From an uncultured Allobaculum sp. (GTDB lineage Bacteria > Bacillota_I > Bacilli_A > Erysipelotrichales > Erysipelotrichaceae): 7,716 nt of DNA. Positions 1 to 5,594 of this stretch are shown here, piece by piece (position 1 is the stretch's first letter; each line of letters opens with the position of its first letter). The stretch covers positions 1 through 7,716 of the forward strand of contig CAOKFJ010000074.1 in the NCBI GenBank assembly GCA_948467695.1, read 5' to 3'. The notes below the pieces were generated by a model that was not told where the DNA came from, did not search any database, and was given only the letters and a program-made list of their open reading frames with translations. Made by a program: the position numbers and the translations under genes.

Positions 1-89
1 GGTCCCCACACAGAATGACACCAACACTTGGCGATGCATCGGCATCCCGAAAGTCAGTTCTTCACGAACACCAGAAAGGCAGGTAGGTT

Positions 90-1952
90 ATGAAACCAGT
101 CAAATCCCGTGGAGGCGAATCGTCCGGCAAAGGATTCCGGGCGGCTTCGATCATCCTTTCTCTGCTTCTTTTCGGCATTACCGCATTTGCGATCTACGAA
201 CTGATCACCCTTGGCATATTCCCGTCCCAGATCACATACGGACTGTGCGCCATCCTTGCGGTGCTTGCTGTGCTGATCATCTCCATGCAGATGTTCCTCA
301 CGCGAAAACGCGGCGGCAAAATCGCCGTAACATTTCTGACACTCATTGTCATCGCCGCGCTTGGCATGGGCGGATTCTACATCTTCAAGGCGACCGATCT
401 CTTCAACAAAGTAACCGATGTATCCGATACATCGCAGTATCTGGTTGAAGTCATCGCCATGAAAGACTCCACTCTCAATGAGGAAAACGATCTGAAAGAC
501 AAGAAAATCGGCATCCTCAAAAACGTTGCCCGCACATACACCGACGATCTGCTCAACGTTATGAACGCTGACGGCGTCAATGTCCAGACTGAAGAATTCA
601 ACGGTATTCTCGATCTGACCGCCGCACTGTACGACAAGAAAGTCGAAGCCATGATTCTTCCCGCCGCTTACCGCGGACAGATCGAGGACTTCAACGAAGA
701 GCGCTACAAAAACTTCTACGACGACACCAAAGTGGTTTTCTCCAAAACATTCGCCAAGAAAACCGCGACCACAACCAAAGAAGTTGAAAACATCACCAAC
801 ACACCGTTCAACGTGCTGATCTCGGGATCCGATTCCCGTCACGGTTTCGATGAAGTCGGCCGTTCCGACGTCAACATGATCGCGACCGTCAACCCCAAAA
901 CCCACGTTGTTCTGCTTACCAGCGTTCCGCGCGACTTCTATGTCGAAACCGCCTGCACACCCGATGCCGGATGCGCCAACGGACAGCTCGACAAACTGAC
1001 CCATACCGGTCTGCACGGCACGGAAACCACGAAGATGACTCTCGAGAAACTTCTTGGCATTGAAATCAACTACACCATGCGCGTCAACTTCACATCCGTC
1101 ATCAACCTCGTCAATGCCCTTGGCGGCATCGACGTCAACGTTGCTCCCGGATACGCCGTACCGCGCTTCTACACCGATGAACGCTATGGCGTGACCGAAG
1201 GCGTCAACCACCTCAACGGCGAACAGGCACTTGCCTTTGCCCGCGAACGCTACGCCTACACGGAAGGCGACCGCCAGCGTGTCAAAAACCAGCAGCAGGT
1301 TCTGATGGCTGTTGCGAAAAAAGCTCTCTCGCCCGCCATCATCACCAACTATCCCGCACTGATGGATGCCCTGAGCGGCGCGTTCCAGACTGACCTGAGC
1401 GAAAGCCAGATCAAGGAACTGCTCCAGTGGCAGATTTCGTCCAACCCCGAATGGAAATTCCTGACATATTCTCTCGACGGATCCGGCTCGACTGATTTCT
1501 GCGCCGAACTTGGTCAGAACGCCTATGTCATGGTGCCCAACTATGAAACCGTCGCCACAGCGAAAAAACGCATCGACGCGGTCATTGAAGGCAAATCGCC
1601 TGAAGAAATTGACGGTTCTCACGGCAATGCCGATGAAGTGCCCAACCAGACAGAAAACCGCACCGACCAGCCAAACGACTCCAGCAGCGACCCGACTGTT
1701 CAGGATCCCGGATACAACGATCCTGGAGCAGTTGATCCAGGCTACAACGACCCCGGATACAATGATCCCATCTATGACGATCCGGGAACTGGAGGAAATG
1801 GAAACAACGGCGAAGGCAACGGCGGAAACTATGTTCGCCCAGTTGAACAGCCGCCTGTCGTACCCGAGCCTCCTCAGGAACCGGGCGTTCCCACACCTCC
1901 CATCGATGAACCTCTGCCCGACGATCCATTCCCCGATACGCCGATCGAATAA
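90..1952 (+). CDS. LytR-CpsA-Psr (LCP) family cell-wall polymer ligase, three-TM type, with SBP-like module and Pro/Asp-rich tail
   Basis: LCP enzymes transfer polyprenyl-phosphate-linked anionic polymers or capsule to peptidoglycan outside the membrane. Three hydrophobic helices lie at about residues 18-40, 47-70 and 77-99, as in CpsA-type members. Residues 115-218 resemble a lobe of a periplasmic binding protein (DLKDKKIGIL, then DLTAALYDKKVEAMIL). The LCP domain spans about 238-410. It has D248 and R250 in GSDSR, D260 in GRSD, R281/D282 in SVPRD, and R385, R387, R397 and Q401 in the AFARER...R...Q block. From memory, these spacings match the metal- and pyrophosphate-binding residues of pneumococcal Cps2A, so the enzyme should be active. 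C289 and C295 flank a small insertion and could form a disulfide. The tail from about 505 is extracellular, disordered and repetitive. The start is supported by AGAAAGG/AGGTAGG just upstream and by the basic N-terminus before helix 1. A terminator follows directly, so the gene ends its transcript. LCP assignment is very sure; the polymer substrate is unknown. Confidence 0.95.
   Translation: MKPVKSRGGESSGKGFRAASIILSLLLFGITAFAIYELITLGIFPSQITYGLCAILAVLAVLIISMQMFLTRKRGGKIAVTFLTLIVIAALGMGGFYIFKATDLFNKVTDVSDTSQYLVEVIAMKDSTLNEENDLKDKKIGILKNVARTYTDDLLNVMNADGVNVQTEEFNGILDLTAALYDKKVEAMILPAAYRGQIEDFNEERYKNFYDDTKVVFSKTFAKKTATTTKEVENITNTPFNVLISGSDSRHGFDEVGRSDVNMIATVNPKTHVVLLTSVPRDFYVETACTPDAGCANGQLDKLTHTGLHGTETTKMTLEKLLGIEINYTMRVNFTSVINLVNALGGIDVNVAPGYAVPRFYTDERYGVTEGVNHLNGEQALAFARERYAYTEGDRQRVKNQQQVLMAVAKKALSPAIITNYPALMDALSGAFQTDLSESQIKELLQWQISSNPEWKFLTYSLDGSGSTDFCAELGQNAYVMVPNYETVATAKKRIDAVIEGKSPEEIDGSHGNADEVPNQTENRTDQPNDSSSDPTVQDPGYNDPGAVDPGYNDPGYNDPIYDDPGTGGNGNNGEGNGGNYVRPVEQPPVVPEPPQEPGVPTPPIDEPLPDDPFPDTPIE
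1704..1787 (+). repeat. Short tandem repeat encoding DPGYN-type units in the LCP tail
   Basis: Residues 539-566 of the LCP protein contain repeated DPGYNDPG-like units: DPGYN three times, with the variants DPGAV and DPIYDDPG. The underlying DNA repeats gatcc(c/t)gga and gg(a/c)tacaa(c/t)ga are similar but not identical, so the units have drifted. A Gly/Asn stretch (567-580) and a Pro/Glu/Asp stretch (583-619) follow. Because the LCP domain is extracytoplasmic, this tail must lie in or beyond the wall. It may be a spacer or a wall-contact segment (inference). Confidence 0.75.
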
Positions 1953-2013
1953 AACGAGAACTGTCTGATCCAAGAGACAGCTGATCCATCGGCCACGCAG
2001 ACACGATTCTTTC

Positions 2014-2039
2014 AAACGTCCCGCAAGGGACGTTTTTTT
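2014..2039 (+). terminator. Rho-independent terminator of the LCP gene
   Basis: This is a perfect 9-bp stem, AAACGTCCC/GGGACGTTT, closed by a GCAA (GNRA-type) tetraloop, and the T run continues to 2039. It begins 62 nt after the LCP stop codon. It separates the LCP gene from the surface-protein gene downstream. Confidence 0.93.
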
Positions 2040-2068
2040 CTGGCGCGTCGTCAATCCGCGCCAGAAAA
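2036..2068. repeat. 12-bp inverted repeat overlapping the LCP terminator U-tract
   Basis: TTTTCTGGCGCG (2036-2047) and CGCGCCAGAAAA (2057-2068) are perfect inverted arms around a 9-nt loop. The 5' arm starts inside the T run of the preceding terminator, so in read-through RNA the two hairpins would compete for those Ts. Neither strand has a U-tract right after this second stem, so it is not an ordinary terminator itself. It could be a 3'-end stabiliser or a relic. Confidence 0.6.
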
Positions 2069-2184
2069 TCCTCGGCATTTATCCCCTTCAAACCACTTTC
2101 AATAGTCTGTATCACCAAAAAAGTGAAAAACATTTGCGCGTAAGCGCAGAAAAAGAGTGACCAAACTGCAAAAATTGAGTACAG

Positions 2185-2213
2185 TTGTCAAATAAGAAAA
2201 CCGAAAAGATCAT
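2185..2213 (+). promoter_or_regulatory. Candidate sigma-A promoter for the surface-protein gene
   Basis: TTGTCA at 2185-2190 (5 of 6 to the -35 consensus) is followed after 17 nt by GATCAT at 2208-2213 (4 of 6 to the -10 consensus, with the important A2 and T6 present). The spacer is A-rich. If real, it gives a 5' leader of about 190 nt before the ATG at 2414. A rival -35-like TTGACT at 2269-2274 has no good -10 partner. This is weak, sequence-only evidence. Confidence 0.3.
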
Positions 2214-2325
2214 CTTAACAACACCAATAAATGGTACAGACCACAAGAATGGTTTGTTTTCGCTTCGATTGACTAGTAGAATGAAGTGTGCATGAACTTG
2301 ATTAATCTGTCCCATTACTGCATAT

Positions 2326-2341
2326 GCGCTAAAGAAAGCGC
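2326..2341 (+). promoter_or_regulatory. Small hairpin in the surface-protein leader
   Basis: GCGCT (2326-2330) and AGCGC (2337-2341) are perfect inverted arms around AAAGAA. The 5-bp GC-rich stem is about 75 nt upstream of the start codon and overlaps no gene. It could be leader RNA structure or a DNA-binding site; neither can be shown from sequence. Confidence 0.3.
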
Positions 2342-2375
2342 TACCGAATGACAGATGATTACCGATTAGTATTGT

Positions 2376-2397
2376 TCCGCCCGAAAAACGGGACGGA
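2376..2397 (+). promoter_or_regulatory. GC-rich hairpin just upstream of the Shine-Dalgarno
   Basis: TCCGCCCG (2376-2383) pairs with CGGGACGGA (2389-2397) around an AAAAA loop, leaving one bulged A at 2393. That makes eight base pairs. The stem ends five bases before the ribosome-binding site AGAAAGGA (2402-2409), so it could affect ribosome access or protect the 5' end of the mRNA. No U-tract follows, so it is not a terminator. Confidence 0.4.
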
Positions 2398-2413
2398 TCA
2401 AAGAAAGGATCCT

Positions 2414-4105
2414 ATGAGTATGAAAGCCAACGTACGCTCTTTCGCGGCTGCGCTTTTAGCCGCTGCACTCTCTTTTGGAACGCTTCCTGTTGCTGCACAG
2501 GAAACAAACGATTCCTCCCTGGCTGATTCCACCGTTATTTCGGATTCGGAAATCACCAGCTCCGCTGAAGACACTTCCGCAGATACATCCGTTGAAGAAT
2601 CCGACGATGAATCTTCCGAAGAAGAATCCAGCGAAAGCAGCATTGAAGAAATGCCCATCGACACCGGCGATGACAGCTCCGCAAGCGACAGCAGTTCCCG
2701 CAGTTCCAGCGAGGAAAGCTCTGACGATTCCAGCGACAGCAAAGAAAACGCTGAAGACTACATCGATTTTTCCAAACCCGTATTTGACGCAACCGACAAC
2801 ACACTGACCTGCACTTTCGAAATTCTCAAAGAAACTGACGGTCTTGCCTTTGACCTCAACTGGGCCGGAGAAAAAGACGGCGACGCAGCCATCGATTCCA
2901 CTCCCAAATCCATCAAAGTCAACGGATCCTCTATCCGCATCACTCCGGACGAAAAACCCGCTGACTCCGACGGTCTGGTTTCCGTTCGCTACGCATTCTC
3001 TTCCGAACAGGTTGCCGCTCTGCGCGAAGGCGACAAAGTTGAATTTGTCTTCGACGTATATGCCGGTTCTGAAAACGAAAAGATCAACACCACTTCCCAG
3101 GTATGGGTAGGCAAAAAATCTTCGACTTCCTACAACATGTTCACTGAACAGGAATGCAACTTCGAAGTGACTTCCGAATGGAAAAAAGTGGAATACAACT
3201 ACGATCCCAGCGCGAAAACATGGACACTCAACCTGACCGCCCGTGTTAAACCGGAAAAACTGGATATCCTGTTCACTTCCACACCTGCCGATCTGCTGAA
3301 AAAAGACGGTGTAGTGGTTAAAGTCGACAATAAAGAAATCAAAAACGTAACTGTTGAAGAAGTTAAAACCGGCGATGACGATTTCTCTTCCGAAACATCC
3401 GGAAACACTTCTTCCAAGAAAGCCCTTCGTGTTTCCCTGCCCGACAGCGCGGTAGAAGACATGACAGACTCTTCCAAAATTTTCATCGTCTTCAAAACAG
3501 ATGCCGACACCAACAAAAAAGCTTCTGTTATTGCTGATGTAGACAATGGTCTGCACCCCGTTCTGTATGAAACAGGCGAGTTCACCATCACCGGAACACC
3601 GAAAACAGGACACAACTACGATGAATCCAAACAGACATGGACAGCCAACATCACTCTCCAGTCCAAACCGTCCGAATTCATTCTTACCTTCACTCAGACA
3701 ACCGGCACATGCCTTGGCAACGTTAAATCGGTAACGCTCGACGGCAAAGAAGTTAAACCGGAAATCAAAGAAACCACAGAAAACAAAAATAAAGTCTACA
3801 CACTCACCTTCTCTGAAGATGACGTGAAGAAAATGGATGTAGATTCCAAAATTTCTGTTGTATTCGGCATCAACCCGCCTTCTTCCGGATCTGTCAGCGA
3901 AGTCATCGTCATGAACATCAAAGACGGCAGCATCGATAAAAACTACACTGCAAAATTCGATGCCAAAAAAGCTACCGGTACAACAACCGGCGGTGCAAAC
4001 ACAGCGACAAACACAGGCCTGTATGCCATGATCGGCGTATTCGCTGCTGCTCTTGTTGCTCTGGTTGCTTTCTTCTTCGCTTCCAAAAAGAAAAAAACCA
4101 ACTAG
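2414..4105 (+). CDS. Secreted stalked surface protein with three divergent repeats and a sortase-like C-terminal anchor
   Basis: I do not recognise a named family. The 563-residue product starts with a signal peptide (about 1-28, hydrophobic core AAALLAAALS, likely cleavage after PVAA/Q). Residues 32-112 are almost entirely Ser, Asp, Glu and Thr, like a flexible wall-spanning stalk. Three related modules follow at about 118-245, 258-390 and 396-516. The C-terminus (528-563) has a hydrophobic helix (about 537-556) and a KKKKTN tail, the shape of a wall-sorting signal, but ATNTG stands where LPXTG would be. The ATG at 2414 is preferred over the in-frame ATG at 2348: AGAAAGGA lies just upstream, and the signal peptide begins properly there, whereas the longer start would add 22 hydrophilic residues. 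ATG 2420 is also possible. Its own terminator follows. A role in adhesion or as a surface coat is inference. Confidence 0.85.
   Translation: MSMKANVRSFAAALLAAALSFGTLPVAAQETNDSSLADSTVISDSEITSSAEDTSADTSVEESDDESSEEESSESSIEEMPIDTGDDSSASDSSSRSSSEESSDDSSDSKENAEDYIDFSKPVFDATDNTLTCTFEILKETDGLAFDLNWAGEKDGDAAIDSTPKSIKVNGSSIRITPDEKPADSDGLVSVRYAFSSEQVAALREGDKVEFVFDVYAGSENEKINTTSQVWVGKKSSTSYNMFTEQECNFEVTSEWKKVEYNYDPSAKTWTLNLTARVKPEKLDILFTSTPADLLKKDGVVVKVDNKEIKNVTVEEVKTGDDDFSSETSGNTSSKKALRVSLPDSAVEDMTDSSKIFIVFKTDADTNKKASVIADVDNGLHPVLYETGEFTITGTPKTGHNYDESKQTWTANITLQSKPSEFILTFTQTTGTCLGNVKSVTLDGKEVKPEIKETTENKNKVYTLTFSEDDVKKMDVDSKISVVFGINPPSSGSVSEVIVMNIKDGSIDKNYTAKFDAKKATGTTTGGANTATNTGLYAMIGVFAAALVALVAFFFASKKKKTN
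2507..2749 (+). repeat. Ser/Asp/Glu low-complexity stalk region
   Basis: This encodes residues 32-112 of the surface protein. Runs such as DDESSEEESSESS and DSSSRSSSEESSDDSSDSK recur. The composition recalls the Ser-Asp stalks of staphylococcal surface proteins, but Glu is also abundant and the pattern is irregular. The region is expected to be unfolded, strongly negative, and a possible O-glycosylation or divalent-cation-binding segment (inference). Confidence 0.8.
2765..3961 (+). repeat. Three divergent protein modules of about 120 residues in the surface protein
   Basis: The approximate modules are nt 2765-3148, 3185-3583 and 3599-3961. The shared order is: a D-x-x-x-x-T-(W/L)-T opening strand (DATDNTLTCTF; YDPSAKTWTLNL; YDESKQTWTANI); an L-x-F-T strand; a K-x-(I/V)-x-(V/L)-(N/D)-(G/N) hairpin (KSIKVNGSS; VVVKVDNKEI; KSVTLDGKEV); a long variable loop; and a Y/L-x-(F/L)-S/P-(E/D) helix start leading to (K/D)-(I/V)-x-(F/V)-V-F (EGDKVEFVF; DSSKIFIVF; DSKISVVF). 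Modules 2 and 3 are closest. The look is that of small beta-rich extracellular domains. DNA identity between them is low, so the duplication is old. Confidence 0.65.
3995..4102 (+). other. Degenerate cell-wall sorting signal
   Basis: Residues 528-563 of the surface protein give a Thr/Gly/Ala linker, NTATNTG, a hydrophobic span of about 20 residues, and a terminal Lys-rich tail. The order and sizes fit the tripartite sortase signal, but Leu and Pro of LPXTG are replaced by Ala and Thr; only the N-T-G end is kept. It could serve a sortase of altered specificity, or simply be a membrane anchor. Confidence 0.55.
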
Positions 4106-4165
4106 TTTTCAATGAACTGAGCGGATGACAAGCACGTCTGTTCCCTTCGCCTAGTGAGAACCATC

Positions 4166-4196
4166 AGCGCGGCTCTATTTCCGGAGCCGCGCTTTT
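4166..4196 (+). terminator. Rho-independent terminator of the surface-protein gene
   Basis: AGCGCGGCTC (4166-4175) and GAGCCGCGCT (4184-4193) form a perfect 10-bp GC-rich stem with an 8-nt loop, followed by Ts to 4196. It starts 60 nt after the stop codon at 4103-4105. Confidence 0.88.
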
Positions 4197-4237
4197 CTGT
4201 ACCTGAGACACTGCGAACAATACAATCGAGAACAATA

Positions 4238-4284
4238 AAAGAGAGGCAAAAGCCCGCCAGTAAACGGCGCTTTTGCCTCTCTTT
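4238..4284 (-). terminator. Strong, probably bidirectional terminator between convergent genes
   Basis: A perfect 16-bp inverted repeat starts AAAGAGAGGC (4238) and ends GCCTCTCTTT (4284). The inner GCC/GGC pair can extend the stem past a CC bulge, closing a 7-nt AGTAAAC loop. On the minus strand the stem runs into TTTTATTG, so it serves the gene ending at 4338, 53 nt away. On the plus strand it runs into CTTTCG and may back up the 4166-4196 terminator. Confidence 0.85.
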
Positions 4285-4337
4285 CGTCTTTCATGCCTGA
4301 CTGTTCATTCCGTCCTGTTTTGCGCTGTGCATGCGCT

Positions 4338-5171
4338 TTATGAAGCGTTTGCGCGGCGATCCCGCCAGTCGGGCATCGCTTCATCCATCAGACGATCATG
4401 CTCGTACACATCGCCATCGCTCATCAGATGCGCAAGCGCGCTGCATATGGTGTAGTCGATATAGCGAATGGGATACTGCACGAGCGCCGGATGAACAAAC
4501 ATGAGATTTTCATCCAGATGCGTCTGAACAGGTCCTCCAATGCCGGCATCAAAAATGATCTGCGGCAGGGTTTCCAGGATGCCTGGAAGTTCCATGCTCC
4601 ATTTTGCCATCGCTTTATGCACCGTTTCGTCTAAACGTTCGATCAGATCATCCGTAACCAGTTCCAGAATGCCGGCAAGGTCGTCGAGATTTTCAAAATA
4701 CACATCATAGCCGAACTGGGACATCTCGATATGTCCTCTGCCCTGCTGGTAGGTCACAAGATAGTCGTTTCCAAAGACGCGCAGAATCTCGGGATCGTCG
4801 CTGTCTGGCCCGGGAAGAGATTCTCCATCCCCCTCTTCAAATCGAAACAGTTCGTCCTGAGACTGCTCATATCCGAAGGGATCGTCATAGAGCCCGAATA
4901 CAGGCTCGCCAGAGTCCGCAGACTCTGCCGTATTGTCCACATCCATACCTAAGTCCCGATATGCATCAAAATCGCTGAGCGCGAGATCCATCGCATAAAG
5001 AATGCGATCGCTGTCGCGTTCGATGAACAGTTCAACATCCGCCATCTCCATATCGAAGGGGATCGTCAGAATCACATGCGTCTCATCTATGGTCTGCATC
5101 ATGGGATGCTCCACGTCCTCGCGCACGATTTCAGCCGTAATCGTTTTGTCTTTCAGTTTGAATTCAGGCAT
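4338..5171 (-). CDS. Acidic cytoplasmic protein, possible degenerate YgjP/DUF45-type metallopeptidase fold without an intact zinc site
   Basis: This 277-residue protein has no signal peptide or membrane span and is strongly acidic. I first read it as hypothetical. Its C-terminal part follows the order of YgjP/DUF45 (SprT/M48-like) proteins: a strand and DA at 203-209, an N-x-x-x-x-x-x-x-L-x-x-x-P run at 222-234, YIDY (237-240), a helix with SALAHL (244-249) where the family has HELAHL, and PDWRDRR (267-273) where the family has PDYRERR. By my recollection of the family consensus, AHL to PD is the same length, 17 residues. The N-terminus (HVILTIP then a helix ELFIERDSDRILYAM) and FGNDYLV (133-139) also sit where expected. 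The first zinc His and the catalytic Glu are S244 and A245; the third ligand aligns to D254; the RWGS motif is absent. An acidic insert of about 55 residues (70-125) is unusual. The start is supported by GAGGTGA six bases upstream. It is transcribed alone. The fold assignment is inference from motif order. Confidence 0.8.
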   Translation of the reverse strand: MPEFKLKDKTITAEIVREDVEHPMMQTIDETHVILTIPFDMEMADVELFIERDSDRILYAMDLALSDFDAYRDLGMDVDNTAESADSGEPVFGLYDDPFGYEQSQDELFRFEEGDGESLPGPDSDDPEILRVFGNDYLVTYQQGRGHIEMSQFGYDVYFENLDDLAGILELVTDDLIERLDETVHKAMAKWSMELPGILETLPQIIFDAGIGGPVQTHLDENLMFVHPALVQYPIRYIDYTICSALAHLMSDGDVYEHDRLMDEAMPDWRDRRANAS

Positions 5172-5175
5172 TTAT

Positions 5176-5182
5176 TCACCTC
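5176..5182 (-). promoter_or_regulatory. Shine-Dalgarno of the acidic protein gene
   Basis: On the minus strand GAGGTGA is followed by ATAA and then the ATG at 5171-5169. The strong match fixes the start, and the upstream 30 nt are purine-rich as in a good translation leader. Confidence 0.8.
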
Positions 5183-5222
5183 GTTTTCTTTTCCTTTTTT
5201 GTGTTTTGTATATCTTTCCTGT

Positions 5223-5251
5223 TGTATGCAGTTTGTCATTTTCATTCACAA
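5223..5251 (-). promoter_or_regulatory. Weak candidate promoter for the acidic protein gene
   Basis: On the minus strand TTGTGA (5251-5246) is followed after exactly 17 nt by CATACA (5228-5223), which is preceded by CTG. A second -10-like box, TATACA (5212-5207), is closer to consensus but has no good -35. Either would give a short leader before the ATG at 5171. Hexamer matches are only 3-4 of 6, so this is tentative. Confidence 0.25.
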
Positions 5252-5474
5252 TTCGCCAGGCCGCGATGAATGGTCCGGCGTGTTTTTCAGCGTCTTTGCG
5301 CCAGCAGCGAAGCCGCGCAAAGCTTTACTATCAGGATACTCATCAAATCCGTTTAACGCCGTTTTCACGCTATCTTAAGACAGTTTCGTCCTGTTTTCCA
5401 TCATCTTTTCGTACAATCGCCGATTTTGCATCAGGAACGCATAACCACTCCTAAATAACGTTTTGGAAAAGACC
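5252..5474. other. Gene-free upstream region of the acidic protein gene
   Basis: No convincing coding region is seen on either strand here; the plus-strand reading frames covering it look like noise. The notable structure is an 8-bp inverted repeat, CTTTGCGC (5294-5301) with GCGCAAAG (5315-5322), around a 13-nt loop that can add a GC/GC pair. It has no U-tract on either side. A second short repeat, TTTTGG/CCAAAA (5461-5478), overlaps the T-tract of the next terminator. Confidence 0.5.
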
Positions 5475-5518
5475 AAAAAAGCTCTGCTCATACCGTATGC
5501 GACGGTATAAGCAGAGCT
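5475..5518 (-). terminator. Rho-independent terminator of the GH89 gene
   Basis: AGCTCTGCT (5480-5488) pairs with AGCAGAGCT (5510-5518). After one C/A mismatch, ATACCG (5490-5495) pairs with CGGTAT (5503-5508), leaving a 7-nt loop. On the minus strand the stem is followed directly by TTTTTT (5480-5475, partly shared with the stem base). It lies 76 nt after the GH89 stop codon. Confidence 0.92.
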
Positions 5519-5594
5519 GAAACTGTTCAGGTCTGTATGCCTGCCAGTCTGTTTTGCTTTTCAGAGCGTTTTATATTCGCCGTATGGGCGAAGA

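Larger units (their letters stand above)
2069..2413 (+). other. AT-rich gene-free region, probable leader of the surface-protein gene
   Basis: These 345 bases hold no credible gene. They are visibly richer in A+T than the flanking coding DNA. They contain several small hairpin-forming repeats: TGCGC-GTAA-GCGCA at 2135-2148, an 11-bp odd palindrome AAGATCATCTT at 2206-2216, and stems at 2326-2341 and 2376-2397. The minus-strand reading frame at 2112-2315 has no recognisable features and I treat it as noise. No known riboswitch class could be recognised by eye. Confidence 0.6.

Noticed and set aside
3..86. A frame open from the window start to a TAG three bases before the LCP ATG, possibly the end of an upstream gene
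   Set aside because: Only about 27 codons are visible and their composition (with Ser, His, Arg and Lys scattered) shows no family signal. It cannot be told from noncoding DNA.
54..2078. A 674-codon open frame on the minus strand, longer than the LCP gene it covers
   Set aside because: Its codons lie exactly opposite LCP codons, so it is open only because the LCP gene uses no TTA, CTA or TCA codons. The translation has no recognisable domain and the sense strand is an unmistakable LCP protein. The same cause explains the long minus frame at 2456-3613.
2112..2315. A 67-codon minus-strand frame in the AT-rich intergenic region
   Set aside because: There is no good Shine-Dalgarno or recognisable sequence, and the composition is like translated noncoding AT-rich DNA. 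It also covers the candidate promoter of the surface-protein gene.
2348..2413. An N-terminal extension of the surface protein from ATG 2348
   Set aside because: It would place 22 hydrophilic residues ahead of a normal signal peptide, and the ribosome-binding site AGAAAGGA sits right before ATG 2414.
4106..4337. Possible small RNA between the convergent genes
   Set aside because: The structure present is explained by two terminators, one for each flanking gene; no promoter-like sequence is seen between them.
5002..5454. A 150-codon plus-strand frame across the start of the acidic protein gene and its upstream region
   Set aside because: It is antisense to a gene with a strong ribosome-binding site and has a low-complexity Ser/Phe/Arg translation without a recognisable domain.
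5576..5592. Short hairpin TTCGCC/GGCGAA right after the GH89 stop codon as a terminator
   Set aside because: It is followed by ATATAAAA on the minus strand rather than a U-tract, and a much stronger terminator lies at 5475-5518.
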